The notes: a model not told the origin generated them from the letters alone. Positions 34,022-43,903 are shown, counted from the stretch's first letter. The stretch is 64,000 bases of DNA from Shewanella schlegeliana (GCF_016765635.1 NZ_JAESVD010000014.1:1-64000), one strand, 5' to 3'. Numbers and translations are program-made.

Positions 34022-35151
34022 GTAATAAGGATTCGGGGCAGAGTAAAACCGAAAAAGCGACACCGCAGAAATTAAAGAAGGCTAGGGAGCAGGGGCAGGT
34101 TCCGCGCTCGAAAGATCTCGTCTCCTCGGCACTGATTATCGGCAGCTCCCTGTTGCTGACGACGATGGCGGATTGGATCTCCGCTAAAGTGGCGGCGCTG
34201 ACCCGAGCCAATATGCTATTTACCAAGGCTCAGCTCGACGAACCGGGAATGATGACTCGCCATCTGGCGCAGTCTCTACTAGAAGTGCTGAATATTCTGG
34301 GGCCTCTCATTATAACGGTCGCCTTGATTGCCATGATCGCTGGTGCGATGCCAGGCGGTCCGGTATTTAACTTTAAAAATGCTGGCTTCAAATACAGCCG
34401 AATCGACCCGATCGCGGGACTCGGCAGAATGGTGTCTGTTAAGTCGCTAGTTGAGTTGATTAAATCGATTCTTAAGATTGTGTTGTTAGTTGGCATCATG
34501 CTGGTTTTTTTACAGAAAAATTTCCAAGCATTGATGGCGATTAGTCAGCTACCAATCGATGAAGCCGTTATGCGGGGCATCGATATGCTGAGCCTAGCAA
34601 TGCTTTATCTGGGTTTGGGCTTGCTGCTGATCACTTTTATCGATGTACCTTACCAGTATTGGCATCATCACAAAGAGCTGAGAATGTCGCTGCAAGAGGT
34701 GAAGGACGAGCATAAGCAGCAGGATGGTAAGCCTGAAGTGAAGGCAAGAATTCGCCAAATGCAGCAACGTATTAGCCGATCACGTGCCGATATATCTGTA
34801 CCTAAGGCCGATGTGCTACTGGTTAACCCTAGCCATTATGCGGTGGCACTTAAATATGACATGAACAAGGCCGACGCCCCCTACGTGATAGCTAAGGGCA
34901 CCGATGAGTTGGCGCTCTATATGCGTGATATAGCAAAGCGAAATGATGTGGAGGTGCTAGAGCTGCCACCACTGACGCGCGCTATCTACTATTCGACTCA
35001 GGTGGAGCAGCAGATCCCCTCAGGGCTGTTTGTCGCTATCGCCCATGTGCTCACCTATGTGATGCAGCTGAGAGCGGCTCGACAAGGGCAGCAGGCTAAG
35101 CCTGATCCCTTGCCCCATTTTTATATTCCTAAAAGTTTACAACATGATTAA
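34018..35151 (+). CDS. flhB: Export switch protein FlhB (lateral)
   Basis: A 377-residue export gate protein with N-terminal EKATPQKLKKAREQGQVPRS, four spans and a cytoplasmic domain. The autocleavage site reads NPSH at residues 270-273 instead of the common NPTH. The flanking PKADVLLVN and YAVALKYD are normal. Cleavage between N and P lets FlhB switch from hook to filament export when FliK signals. A GTG start overlaps fliR. Confidence 0.95.
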   Translation: MSNKDSGQSKTEKATPQKLKKAREQGQVPRSKDLVSSALIIGSSLLLTTMADWISAKVAALTRANMLFTKAQLDEPGMMTRHLAQSLLEVLNILGPLIITVALIAMIAGAMPGGPVFNFKNAGFKYSRIDPIAGLGRMVSVKSLVELIKSILKIVLLVGIMLVFLQKNFQALMAISQLPIDEAVMRGIDMLSLAMLYLGLGLLLITFIDVPYQYWHHHKELRMSLQEVKDEHKQQDGKPEVKARIRQMQQRISRSRADISVPKADVLLVNPSHYAVALKYDMNKADAPYVIAKGTDELALYMRDIAKRNDVEVLELPPLTRAIYYSTQVEQQIPSGLFVAIAHVLTYVMQLRAARQGQQAKPDPLPHFYIPKSLQHD

Positions 35152-35166
35152 AGGTTATTTGCATTA

Positions 35167-37248
35167 ATGAACTGGTTTAAGCGTACTTTTGCCGGTAGCC
35201 CTGGCTATATCGGCATTCCAATCATGCTACTCGCCGTTTTGGCTATGGTTATCTTGCCACTGCCGCCATGGTTATTAGATATCTTGTTCACCTTTAACAT
35301 CGTGCTAGCCGTGATGGTGTTATTGGTCGGGGTATCGATCCGTAGACCACTGGAGTTTTCGGTATTCCCAACCGTACTGCTACTGGCTACCCTGCTGCGT
35401 TTAACTCTGAACGTGGCCTCGACCCGTGTGGTACTTATCGAAGGCCACGAAGGGGGAGACGCCGCAGGTAAGGTGATCCAAGCCTTTGGTGAGGTGGTGA
35501 TCGGCGGTAACTATGTTGTCGGTGCGGTGATCTTCCTTATTTTGATGATCATTAACTTTGTGGTGATCACTAAAGGTGGCGAGCGAATTTCCGAGGTATC
35601 GGCACGTTTTACCCTAGATGCACTGCCCGGTAAGCAGATGGCTATCGACGCCGACTTAAATGCCGGAGTGTTGACCCAAGATCAGGCCAGAGACAGGCGG
35701 CAAGAGGTTGCGCGTGAAGCTGATTTCTATGGTTCTATGGATGGTGCCTCTAAGTTTGTCCGTGGTGATGCAATTGCCAGTATCCTGATCTTAGCCATCA
35801 ACATGTTGGGTGGTTTGGCAATCGGTATCTTCATGCATGACTTGAGTGCTGGCGAAGCATTTAAGACTTATGCCTTGCTGACTATTGGTGACGGTCTAGT
35901 TGCACAGATCCCCTCGTTATTGCTTGCGACTGCGGCGGCGATTATCGTCACACGAGTCTCCGATGCTGAAGAGATGCCTGAGCAGTTGCGTCAGCAGCTA
36001 CTGGCTAATCCAAAAACCTTAATTACCTCGGCAGCGGTGATGCTGATCTTAGGCATAGTGCCGGGAATGCCGACATTTGTATTCTTGTCATTCGCGGCTC
36101 TATTGGCTTTTGTGGCATGGAAGCAGAGCCAGACTCAGCCTAAGGTGACCGAGTCTAAGGTTGAGGAGCTAAGGGAGAGTAGCTTTAGCGAACCTTCGGC
36201 GCCAAGCTGGGATGCATTGCCTTACACGGATCTTATCGAGGTGCGTTTGGGTTACCGTTTAGTGCATCTGGTTGAGCGCAGTAAAGGTGCTGAGCTGCAA
36301 AAGCGATTAACGGGTATTCGTCGAACCTTGTCTGAGCAGGCGGGATTCTTGCTGTCTGAAGTTAGGGTGCGCGATAACCTATCCTTGGCACCGAATGCCT
36401 ACCAGATTAACTTAATGGGCAATCCTGTGGTGACTGCCGAGCTGGAGCCGGATCGTCTGATGGCGATTAAGAGTGGCCCAGTCTTTGGTGATATCGATGG
36501 GGTGATCACTAAAGAGCCTGCCTATCAGATGGATGCTATCTGGATTGAGCAAGACCACAAAGCCAAAGCGCTGAACTTGGGCTATTCGGTGGTGGATAAC
36601 GCTACGGTTATCGCAACTCATGTGAGTAAGCTTATCCGTGAGTCACTGCCGGATATGCTGCAACATGATGATGTGTTGGCTTTGAGTGATCGCCTCGCCA
36701 AGCAGAGTCCTAAGCTGGCCGAGTCACTCAATAGCGCATTAACCCCAATCCTACAGCTAAAGGTATATCGTTTACTGCTGAAGGAGCAGGTGTCGCTTAA
36801 GGATATTCGTACCATTGCCACCACCTTGCTCGATTGCAGTGAAAACAGTAAAGATCCTGTGCTACTCGCTGCCGATGTGCGTTGTGCGCTGCGTAACTCT
36901 ATCTTGCACTCTATCGTTGGAGCCGATCCTAAGCTTAATGTGATGACCTTGGCGCCTGAACTGGAGCAAACTTTGATGTCGGCATTGAACCAGTCTCAAC
37001 AGCAGGGCAAAGGCTCGCTCGATAGCTTCCCTGTCGATCCGCAACTGTTGGCGCAATTACAGCAACGTATGCCACAGCTGCTGGCACAAGCAAAGGAGCA
37101 TGGTCATAGTCCGCTGTTGTTGGTTTCGCCGCAGCTACGACCGATATTGGCGCGCTATGCCTTGGCGTTTGCCCGCGGTCTGCATGTACTGTCTTACAAT
37201 GAGATCCCCGAGACGCGGGAGCTGATGGTGGCGGGGCAGTTAGGTTAA
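35167..37248 (+). CDS. flhA: Export gate protein FlhA (lateral)
   Basis: A 693-residue gate protein with eight N-terminal membrane spans, the FHIPEP-type motif (FSVFPTVLLLATLLRLTLNV then STRVVL), the DADLNAG loop and a C-terminal cytoplasmic substrate-docking domain. Length is typical. It ends the fliM-flhA operon and is followed by a terminator. Confidence 0.97.
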   Translation: MNWFKRTFAGSPGYIGIPIMLLAVLAMVILPLPPWLLDILFTFNIVLAVMVLLVGVSIRRPLEFSVFPTVLLLATLLRLTLNVASTRVVLIEGHEGGDAAGKVIQAFGEVVIGGNYVVGAVIFLILMIINFVVITKGGERISEVSARFTLDALPGKQMAIDADLNAGVLTQDQARDRRQEVAREADFYGSMDGASKFVRGDAIASILILAINMLGGLAIGIFMHDLSAGEAFKTYALLTIGDGLVAQIPSLLLATAAAIIVTRVSDAEEMPEQLRQQLLANPKTLITSAAVMLILGIVPGMPTFVFLSFAALLAFVAWKQSQTQPKVTESKVEELRESSFSEPSAPSWDALPYTDLIEVRLGYRLVHLVERSKGAELQKRLTGIRRTLSEQAGFLLSEVRVRDNLSLAPNAYQINLMGNPVVTAELEPDRLMAIKSGPVFGDIDGVITKEPAYQMDAIWIEQDHKAKALNLGYSVVDNATVIATHVSKLIRESLPDMLQHDDVLALSDRLAKQSPKLAESLNSALTPILQLKVYRLLLKEQVSLKDIRTIATTLLDCSENSKDPVLLAADVRCALRNSILHSIVGADPKLNVMTLAPELEQTLMSALNQSQQQGKGSLDSFPVDPQLLAQLQQRMPQLLAQAKEHGHSPLLLVSPQLRPILARYALAFARGLHVLSYNEIPETRELMVAGQLG

Positions 37249-37257
37249 TCGAAAATA

Positions 37258-37287
37258 TAAAGGGATAGCTAAGCTATCCCTTTTTAT
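37258..37287. terminator. Bidirectional terminator between flhA and pldB
   Basis: The stem AGGGATAGCT / AGCTATCCCT is flanked by an A-rich left side and T-run right side. It ends the convergent flhA and pldB-like transcripts and marks the border of the lateral flagellar locus. Confidence 0.88.
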
Positions 37288-37301
37288 TGCTCGCTAGCCG
37301 A

Positions 37302-38273
37302 TTAGTTTGCTTTTAAGAAGTCGCATAATGCGTTGAGTGCAAGATTGCGAGGCTTATCGCGCTCCATAAATATCTCATGACGAGCGTAAGGGATTTTTAT
37401 CAACTTACACAGGCCGTTTACGGCGCGATTTTGTGCGGAATTATCGACGATAGTATCCTCTTCGGCCTGCAAGATAAGTAGTGGGAGCTTACTATTTCTA
37501 GCGGCATCAATCGCTTGTTCGGCGGCATTAATGGACTCGACTAACCAATGGTTGGTCGGCGAACCTAGCTGTAGCTCTGGATGCTGGCGGTAGAGTTCGC
37601 GATAATCATCGTAGCGTAATTTACAGTGGGTGAGGTCATTCTTATCGAACGGTTCGGCATGGTAATCTTTGCCGCCTAAAATATAGTTAGGCCGTTTAGC
37701 GTTATCGAGCAATGAAGCTAGTCCTCGGATAAACGCCTTGGGTAGTGGTAGCTTGATACCATACATAGGCGCAGAGAAAGCTGCGGCCTTAAAGGTTGCT
37801 GGGTACTGGCTGAGATAAAGCGTCCCGATTGCTCCCCCCATAGAATGCCCAACCAAGTAGTAATTCTCGTGGGACTGTGGTTTCACAACCTTAGTGACAA
37901 ATTCGGCGAAATCGTCGACATATCGCTGGAACTTGTCGATATATCCCTGGTGAGGATTGGCGGTTGTGCGCGCCGATAAACCTTGACCACGATGGTCGAT
38001 AGCAAACAGGCTGTAGCCTTGCTGGTAAAGATCGAACATCAGCTCCTTATATTTCAGATAGGACTCTACTCGACCACTGCTGATAACTATGGTGCCGATA
38101 CTCTCTGGATGAGTGATACGGGCGTAGGCTAAGGTGATGTCGTCACGAGTCTTAAAGCTCGATTGCGTCACTTGCTGCCAGAAGACTTTTTGCTCAGGAC
38201 TATTAAGGTGATGTTCTGATGAAAAGCTGGTTGTGGTTTGATTTGGCATATAGGTTTCGCTAGCTATCGACAT
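37302..38273 (-). CDS. pldB: Lysophospholipase-like alpha/beta hydrolase (PldB family)
   Basis: A 323-residue serine hydrolase of the PldB/monoglyceride lipase group. The nucleophile elbow is GHSMGG (about residues 143-148). FAIDHRGQGLS is the oxyanion-side strand. The aspartate (EEDTIVDN) and histidine (ARHEIFMERD) of the triad are visible. PldB hydrolyses lysophospholipids at the inner membrane. An ATG eight codons later is an alternative start. Confidence 0.85.
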   Translation of the reverse strand: MSIASETYMPNQTTTSFSSEHHLNSPEQKVFWQQVTQSSFKTRDDITLAYARITHPESIGTIVISSGRVESYLKYKELMFDLYQQGYSLFAIDHRGQGLSARTTANPHQGYIDKFQRYVDDFAEFVTKVVKPQSHENYYLVGHSMGGAIGTLYLSQYPATFKAAAFSAPMYGIKLPLPKAFIRGLASLLDNAKRPNYILGGKDYHAEPFDKNDLTHCKLRYDDYRELYRQHPELQLGSPTNHWLVESINAAEQAIDAARNSKLPLLILQAEEDTIVDNSAQNRAVNGLCKLIKIPYARHEIFMERDKPRNLALNALCDFLKAN

Positions 38274-38357
38274 AAACAGTATCTATTCGATTATCGGTTT
38301 GGTTAGCTGCAGTGTAGCAAACTTGTTCAGCCTGACTCTAGCCTTAAAAAGAGCCCA

Positions 38358-38386
38358 TTAAAAAGGCCGCTAATGCGGCCTTTTTT
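38358..38386 (-). terminator. Terminator after the DUF885 gene
   Basis: GGCCGC-TAAT-GCGGCC stem with A-run to its left and T-run to its right. It can act in both directions; on the minus strand it ends the DUF885 lipoprotein transcript 30 bp after its stop. Confidence 0.88.
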
Positions 38387-38416
38387 TTATCCGGTATGAG
38401 GATGCTGTGGCATTGA

Positions 38417-40204
38417 TTAGATAGCGGCTTTTTGCTCGATAATAAAATCGTTTATCTGCTGCTCTAGCACTGACATAGGTACAGAGCCGTTGGCCAATAT
38501 GGCGTCATGGAAGGCGCGAATATCGAAGTGCTCTCCGAGCTCGGCTTCTGCTTGAGCACGTAAACGCTTAATCGTTAGTTCACCAATCTTGTATGACAAG
38601 GCTTGTCCTGGCCAGTTAATGTAACGATCTATCTCTGTGTTGACGTTATGCATCGACAGTGCGGTATTGCTGGCCATAAAGTCGATTGCCTGTTGACGTG
38701 ACCAACCTTTAGCGTGCATCCCCGTATCGACCACTAGACGTGCTGCGCGCCACATCTCATAGGTCAAACGACCAAAGTTACTATAAGGGTCTTGATAGAA
38801 GCCAGCTTCTAGGCCGAGATACTCAGAGTAGAGCCCCCAACCTTCGCCAAATGCCGAGATATAGCTGTAGCGACGGAAGTTAGGCAGGTTCGTTAGTTCC
38901 TGATTTAAGGAGATCTGCAGGTGATGACCGGGTACGGCTTCATGTAGGGTCAGTGCTTCCATCTCGTACAGTGGACGCTTATCCAGCGCGTAAGTGTTAA
39001 CCCAGTAATAACCTGCTTCATCATCGCGACTCGAGCCTGAGTAACGACCCGTTGTGTATTTAGGCGCGATTTCGGCAGGTACAGGCTCAATACCGTAGGG
39101 CTGGCGCGGTAGCTTGCCAAAATACTTAGGCAGCATGGCATCGGCCTTCTTGGCGATATAGGCCGCTTCCTTAAGTAGCTCCTCTGCAGTCTTTGGGTAG
39201 AACTGAGGATCGGTTCTTAAAAAATGTAGAAACTCGGCGAAGCTACCTTCGAACTCCACCTCTTCGATGATCTGCTGCATTTCGGCGCGAATACGCTTAA
39301 CTTCCTGTAAGCCCAGTTGATGAACTTCGTCAGAGGTCATATCTAAAGTGGTGTAGTAACGTACGCGGTTCTCGTAGAAGGCTTCGCCATCAGGAAGGTC
39401 GTAGGTTGCGATGCTTATCCGAGTGTTTGGAATATATTCAGTGGTGATGAAATCGAAAAAAGCTTGATACTGGGGCAGCACAGTATCTTGTACTAAGGCG
39501 AGGCCTTGCTCTGTCAATTGCGCCTTCTCTGCGTCACTGAAGTGGGCTGGATACTGAGTGAATGGCTTGAAATAACCACTCTCTTCTACAGGAACGATAA
39601 AGGCGGTGATGCTGGTCTCAAACCCATTGAGTGTGGCCTTGGCGGGAGTGATGCCTGCCGCTAGACCTTGCTTTAACCAGTAGGTTTGTTGATTGAAGTA
39701 TTCCGGTAGCGCTTGTAACTGCTTGAGGTAGTTTTGGTAGTCCTCAACTCTGGCAAAGCGCCCCTTGGAAATTGAGGCGATATAGGCGTGAAAGCCCCCT
39801 TCTGCAGAGATAGGCATGTAGTGATCTTTATAGTGGTACTGATCGACATCATTTTGCAGCTGGTCGCGCAAGATCTGGGCGTTAATCGCATCCTCTTTAT
39901 TTAAGCTGGTGGTGTCGATCTGTTGTAACTGTTCGAGTAGCTGTAGTTTGCGTTGATTTAGTGCTTCTAGTGCCGTTGGCGACAGGTCTTGCAGCTTGCC
40001 CGCGGCCGTCTTATCACCGAGTGAATAGGCAAATCCTGGGCTGGAATCGAGGGATACTTGCCATGCGGCATCGATAAGTGATTGCAGTTGAGTATTCCCT
40101 GCAACTTGCTCGGTGGTGACACCTGGTTGTGGCATCGTTGTAGGCGCAGTTTGGCAGGCACTTAGGCCTAAAACTAGCACAGAGGGAAGTAGGTACTTAT
40201 ACAT
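38417..40204 (-). CDS. DUF885 family lipoprotein, putative metallopeptidase
   Basis: A 595-residue lipoprotein (lipobox LSAC, lipidation at C17) of the DUF885 family. The zinc-binding-like motif HEAVPGHHLQ lies near residue 422, with a downstream glutamate helix FGEGWGLYSEYLG. Family members are predicted metal-dependent carboxypeptidase-like enzymes, but substrates are unknown. It is common in Shewanella. It has its own terminator. Confidence 0.88.
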   Translation of the reverse strand: MYKYLLPSVLVLGLSACQTAPTTMPQPGVTTEQVAGNTQLQSLIDAAWQVSLDSSPGFAYSLGDKTAAGKLQDLSPTALEALNQRKLQLLEQLQQIDTTSLNKEDAINAQILRDQLQNDVDQYHYKDHYMPISAEGGFHAYIASISKGRFARVEDYQNYLKQLQALPEYFNQQTYWLKQGLAAGITPAKATLNGFETSITAFIVPVEESGYFKPFTQYPAHFSDAEKAQLTEQGLALVQDTVLPQYQAFFDFITTEYIPNTRISIATYDLPDGEAFYENRVRYYTTLDMTSDEVHQLGLQEVKRIRAEMQQIIEEVEFEGSFAEFLHFLRTDPQFYPKTAEELLKEAAYIAKKADAMLPKYFGKLPRQPYGIEPVPAEIAPKYTTGRYSGSSRDDEAGYYWVNTYALDKRPLYEMEALTLHEAVPGHHLQISLNQELTNLPNFRRYSYISAFGEGWGLYSEYLGLEAGFYQDPYSNFGRLTYEMWRAARLVVDTGMHAKGWSRQQAIDFMASNTALSMHNVNTEIDRYINWPGQALSYKIGELTIKRLRAQAEAELGEHFDIRAFHDAILANGSVPMSVLEQQINDFIIEQKAAI

Positions 40205-40345
40205 GAATTGTCCATTATTGTTTTAATTATGCTGGTGATTATGCCGTTACAAACAGCAAAGGTCACGGATGAAAATTAAACGAAATGTGACAAAAGGTTA
40301 AACGCTAAAAAGGAGCTTGCTGGTGGATGCTAATTAACGAGCAAC

Positions 40346-40374
40346 AAAAAACCGGCCTTAGCCGGTTTTTGTAG
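40346..40374 (-). terminator. Terminator after hemN
   Basis: On the minus strand AAACCGGC-TAAG-GCCGGTTTTTTG, a strong short stem followed by a T-run, 18 bp past the hemN stop. It can also work on the plus strand. Confidence 0.88.
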
Positions 40375-40391
40375 CGTCTAATCAAGTTCGA

Positions 40392-41768
40392 TTAGATAAC
40401 GCGAGAGAACTGCTGTTGTCTTGCTTTCTCACGGTAGTAAACATCGAAACAGATACAGATGTTGCGGATCAACAGGCGGCCTGTCGGGCTGATAGTGATC
40501 TTACGGTCTGTAATGTCGACTAGCTTATCATCGATGAAGGTTTGCAGTAGTTTCAAATCTTCTGCGAAGTACTCTTCGAAGTTGATGTTTAGCTTCTCTT
40601 CGATCTTCGCCATATCTAGGTCGAAATGGCAGATAAGCTGCTTGATTACCACACGGCGAATTTCGTCGTCACGGTTTAAGCTACAACCTTTCCAAAGTGC
40701 GTGGCCATTGGCATCGATTGATTCGTAGTATGGGCGAATGTCTTTCTGGTTCTGGGCGTAGCAATCGCCAATCTGGCTGATTGATGACACACCTAGACCT
40801 AGTAGATCACACTCTTCTTGAGTGGTGTAACCTTGGAAGTTACGGTGCAGACGACCTTCGTTCTGTAGGATAGAAAGCTCATCATCTGGCTTAGCAAAGT
40901 GGTCCATACCAATATACTGGTAACCCGCACCCGTAAGGGTCTCGATAGTTTGGTGCAACATATCAAGCTTTTGCTGTGGTGACGCTAGGTCTTCATCTTT
41001 AATCTTACGCTGGGCTGCAAAACGAGATGGCAGGTGAGCGTAGTTAAATACCGATAGACGGTCTGGATTCAGATCCAGAACGCGCTGCATGGTTTCTGCA
41101 AAAGTCTCTGGTGTCTGGTGTGGCAAGCCGTAGATAAGATCGATGTTAGTCGAAACAAAGCCTAGTTCTTTAGCACGCGCCATTAGGTCGAAGATAAACT
41201 GCTCGTCTTGCTCGCGGTTTACTGCAACTTGAACCTTCTTATTGAAGTCTTGAACACCGATTGAGATACGGTTAAAGCCCGCTTCTTTTAGGGTGTCTAG
41301 CATTGAAAGCTCGATTTCACGAGGATCGACTTCAATTGAGTATTCGCCTACTTCAGCAACGTTAAAGTTAGCTTTAACCAGTGCTGATAGAGTAAGAATT
41401 TGCTCAGGAGTTAGGAATGTCGGCGTACCGCCACCCCAGTGAATTTGGGTTACTAGGTAGTCTTTAAACAGCGGTGCACGCTTTACGATTTCAGCTGCTA
41501 AGTACTCGATGTACTGATCGGCTTTATGGTGGTGACGAGTGATAACTTTATTGCAGCCACAGTAGTAACAAAGCTTGGCGCAGAAAGGAATATGGATATA
41601 AAGAGAAAGTTTGTCACTCTTGCTGTTCTTGATAGAGGTCAGCAATTTTTCCTCGGTAAACGAGTCATCGAACTCCAAGGCCGTCGGATAAGAAGTATAA
41701 CGTGGACCGCTATAATTGTACTTTTCGATCATTGACTGATCCCAACTAATTGGGGTGGGCTGCTTCAA
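40392..41768 (-). CDS. hemN: Oxygen-independent coproporphyrinogen III oxidase HemN
   Basis: A 458-residue radical-SAM enzyme that decarboxylates coproporphyrinogen III for haem synthesis without oxygen. The iron-sulfur motif CAKLCYYC is present near residue 64, and the sequence follows E. coli HemN from QKYNYSGPRYTSYPTALEF-like residues to the C-terminal QQFSRVI. A TTG start at 41768 is chosen because GGAGG lies 7 bases upstream and the length then equals E. coli HemN. An ATG 15 codons upstream would run through that ribosome site. Confidence 0.95.
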   Translation of the reverse strand: MKQPTPISWDQSMIEKYNYSGPRYTSYPTALEFDDSFTEEKLLTSIKNSKSDKLSLYIHIPFCAKLCYYCGCNKVITRHHHKADQYIEYLAAEIVKRAPLFKDYLVTQIHWGGGTPTFLTPEQILTLSALVKANFNVAEVGEYSIEVDPREIELSMLDTLKEAGFNRISIGVQDFNKKVQVAVNREQDEQFIFDLMARAKELGFVSTNIDLIYGLPHQTPETFAETMQRVLDLNPDRLSVFNYAHLPSRFAAQRKIKDEDLASPQQKLDMLHQTIETLTGAGYQYIGMDHFAKPDDELSILQNEGRLHRNFQGYTTQEECDLLGLGVSSISQIGDCYAQNQKDIRPYYESIDANGHALWKGCSLNRDDEIRRVVIKQLICHFDLDMAKIEEKLNINFEEYFAEDLKLLQTFIDDKLVDITDRKITISPTGRLLIRNICICFDVYYREKARQQQFSRVI

Positions 41769-41813
41769 GGCGTGTCCTCCGGCGTATAGTTTAGCAACAT
41801 GTGAAGTATGCAT

Positions 41814-41832
41814 GGTTATTTGTTGAATAACC
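41814..41832. promoter_or_regulatory. Perfect inverted repeat in the hemN leader
   Basis: GGTTATT-TGTTG-AATAACC, a 7-bp inverted repeat about 46 bp upstream of the hemN TTG. It could be an operator or leader hairpin. It does not match the FNR/EtrA consensus, though a half-site ATCAA lies beside it on the minus strand. Confidence 0.35.
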
Positions 41833-42019
41833 TTGATCCATGTTGTAAAAATTTAATGTGGGTAGCAAAGTGTGACTGAATATCGCTGAAAATGAGGTGT
41901 ATGTCTGTGGTCTTGGGAAAATTTTGTGCACAGACTCACCCTATATGAGCAAAATATGTCATATCTGCGATTGTTATAACGTTCTATTAAAACTCAATTA
42001 TTTAGCTCGCATCAGTTTA

Positions 42020-42487
42020 TTAGTGTAGTGAGCCCTGTTTTAGTTCACTCAGGCGCTTGGCTTCTTCTAATATTTTGGCTTCAAGCTCACTTTCTGAGCG
42101 CATACGAGCGAAGTCGAGTTTCATGCGCGCTTGTTTCTCAAGTGATTTACGCTCGTCTTTAATCGGGTGATCTTTAATGACTTCAAAATGCTCAAAAGTG
42201 GCTGGGTAGTGATTAGCGACTAGCTCTGAAATCCCCACTAACTGTGATAGTTTCACTATGCGCATCACGCCTTCTGATAGCTCACAGCGTTCTTCTACCA
42301 TTGCATTGGCTATATAACGAATATTGTCGAGCAGTTCATTCGCCTTAGCCTTGGCCGCATCGGCTTGTTCTTGTTTAAGCTTGGCTTTGAGTTGTGCTTG
42401 TTTACGCACTTGGATAAGCAGATAGCCTGCATAGGCTGCAAGTGCAACGATGATAATGATGGCGAGAACAATAAAGGTTGTAGTCAT
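42020..42487 (-). CDS. DUF2489 family membrane-anchored protein
   Basis: A 155-residue protein with one N-terminal membrane span (about residues 4-26), a Lys/Glu/Ala-rich coiled coil, and the DUF2489 core with ELVANHYPATFEHFEVIKDH. Function is unknown. It lies 88 bp downstream of yihI in the same direction, an arrangement I recall from related marine gammaproteobacteria. Confidence 0.82.
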   Translation of the reverse strand: MTTTFIVLAIIIIVALAAYAGYLLIQVRKQAQLKAKLKQEQADAAKAKANELLDNIRYIANAMVEERCELSEGVMRIVKLSQLVGISELVANHYPATFEHFEVIKDHPIKDERKSLEKQARMKLDFARMRSESELEAKILEEAKRLSELKQGSLH

Positions 42488-42575
42488 GCATAACCCTTGC
42501 GGTAAGTGAGGATAGGGCGATTATGGATAAAAATATGGCATCAATAAAGATGCCATAGGGTTTTACACATAAGAG

Positions 42576-43112
42576 TTAATCTTTGTGTTGATAGTCTTTT
42601 AGCAGATCGGCGCCAGACTCAAACTTATCAAATAGGTCGTCATCGCTAATGGCTTTTCTGCTCTGTGGCTCATCGTCTTCTTCATCGGTGATGCCCAGTT
42701 TTTCCATCAGTGCTTCAATCTGGTTGAGCTGTTTGTCTAACCACTTCTGATCTTCGCTGTTGAGGTTTTTACCCTCTTCTAGCATATCTAATAGGCCGTT
42801 AAGTCTTGGGTCTTCCTCAAGCTTTAACAACTTCTGCTCATCGGTCAGTTTTGGACCTTTAGGCTTCTTCTCTACCTTAGTTTCGGTATTGATATGCAGT
42901 TGAACAGGCTTTTTACTGCCGTGACGTGGGTCAGCGCTCTTAGCCTTACCACCGTTAGCCTGGCTTTCAATCATCGAAGCGTTATGACGGCTTCCCGCTT
43001 TGTTGCCAGCAACTTGTTTTTTGCCTGAAAGAACTCGCTCTTTCTTCTTGGTTCTTGGGGCTAATTTTGGAGCATTTTCGTTGCTCTTACGCGTTTTCTT
43101 ACTACGGGACAT
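42576..43112 (-). CDS. yihI: Der GTPase activator YihI
   Basis: A 178-residue protein with a Lys/Arg-rich N-terminus, the family-specific DPRHGSKKPVQL near residue 62, and an acidic C-terminal helical region (LEEDPRLNGLLDMLEEG). YihI stimulates GTP hydrolysis by Der (EngA), slowing 50S ribosome maturation. Located upstream of hemN as in E. coli, where yihI and hemN are neighbours. Confidence 0.9.
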   Translation of the reverse strand: MSRSKKTRKSNENAPKLAPRTKKKERVLSGKKQVAGNKAGSRHNASMIESQANGGKAKSADPRHGSKKPVQLHINTETKVEKKPKGPKLTDEQKLLKLEEDPRLNGLLDMLEEGKNLNSEDQKWLDKQLNQIEALMEKLGITDEEDDEPQSRKAISDDDLFDKFESGADLLKDYQHKD

Positions 43113-43159
43113 GATCGCTTATCTCGATAACTTAAATGACTCTACTTGTTGAAAAGCGC

Positions 43160-43834
43160 TTAGGCTCCTGCAACAACTGAAGTTTGGTCGCGTGTTATAT
43201 CAGATTCTGATGGTTTTTGCACCAGAATGAGATCGTTTGCTGCAAATAATAGCTTAAAACCGACTTTGTTTGCTAGAAACTCAAAAGTCTGCCGCTGGTA
43301 AAAGCTGACATGGGTGAGATTATTTTTATGATGCCATTTATTAAATGCACTGAGCTCGCTGAGTAGCGGGGTACAGATTGCAATCCAGCCACCGGGTTTA
43401 ATTAATTCGCAGAGTAGTGCCCATTCTTTGTAGGGGAATCGAAAGTGCTCGAATACTCGATAGCAGCAGATAAAGTCATATTCTTGCTTAAGCTGACTGC
43501 TCCATGGCGCAATGCTTGGGTCGTACTGATTAAGCTGATGCCCTCTGGCAGTAACTTTTTGCAGAGTGTCGGCGTCGAGTGTACGGCCAAAGTTAAGCCC
43601 GAGCAGTGGTGTTTTCCCGTCTTCACACTGTGTTATGAGGTCCAACATAAATCGCGATAAGGCTTTGTGTTTATTTCCTGCGAGGCGATATTTTTGAAGC
43701 TCTGCACTAGGGGGGAGGTGGGCGTTGGCATCTGCAAAAACCAATTGGCATAGCTGGCAGTGATATAAGCAGCGTTTCTTATCTGCATAAAATCGAGCTG
43801 TTTTATCGCTATGACAAAGGGGGCATCTGCGCAT
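43160..43834 (-). CDS. Zinc-ribbon class I SAM-dependent methyltransferase
   Basis: A 224-residue protein. Four cysteines in CPLC and CQLC near the N-terminus form a likely zinc ribbon. The rest is a methyltransferase-11/23-like fold with YDFICCYRVFEHF (motif II region) and LIKPGGWIAICTPL. The first SAM-binding glycine motif is weak (LLGLNFGRTL). The substrate is unknown. Confidence 0.82.
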   Translation of the reverse strand: MRRCPLCHSDKTARFYADKKRCLYHCQLCQLVFADANAHLPPSAELQKYRLAGNKHKALSRFMLDLITQCEDGKTPLLGLNFGRTLDADTLQKVTARGHQLNQYDPSIAPWSSQLKQEYDFICCYRVFEHFRFPYKEWALLCELIKPGGWIAICTPLLSELSAFNKWHHKNNLTHVSFYQRQTFEFLANKVGFKLLFAANDLILVQKPSESDITRDQTSVVAGA

Positions 43835-43903
43835 ATATCTAATTTAAACCAACAGGTTAGTAAGACTTCTTTGAGTATAAATGAACTTTGCACGGTGAGA
43901 AAT

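Noticed and set aside
41814..41840. FNR/EtrA box upstream of hemN
   Set aside because: Only one half-site (ATCAA) matches; the other half does not, so I list the nearby inverted repeat without naming a regulator.
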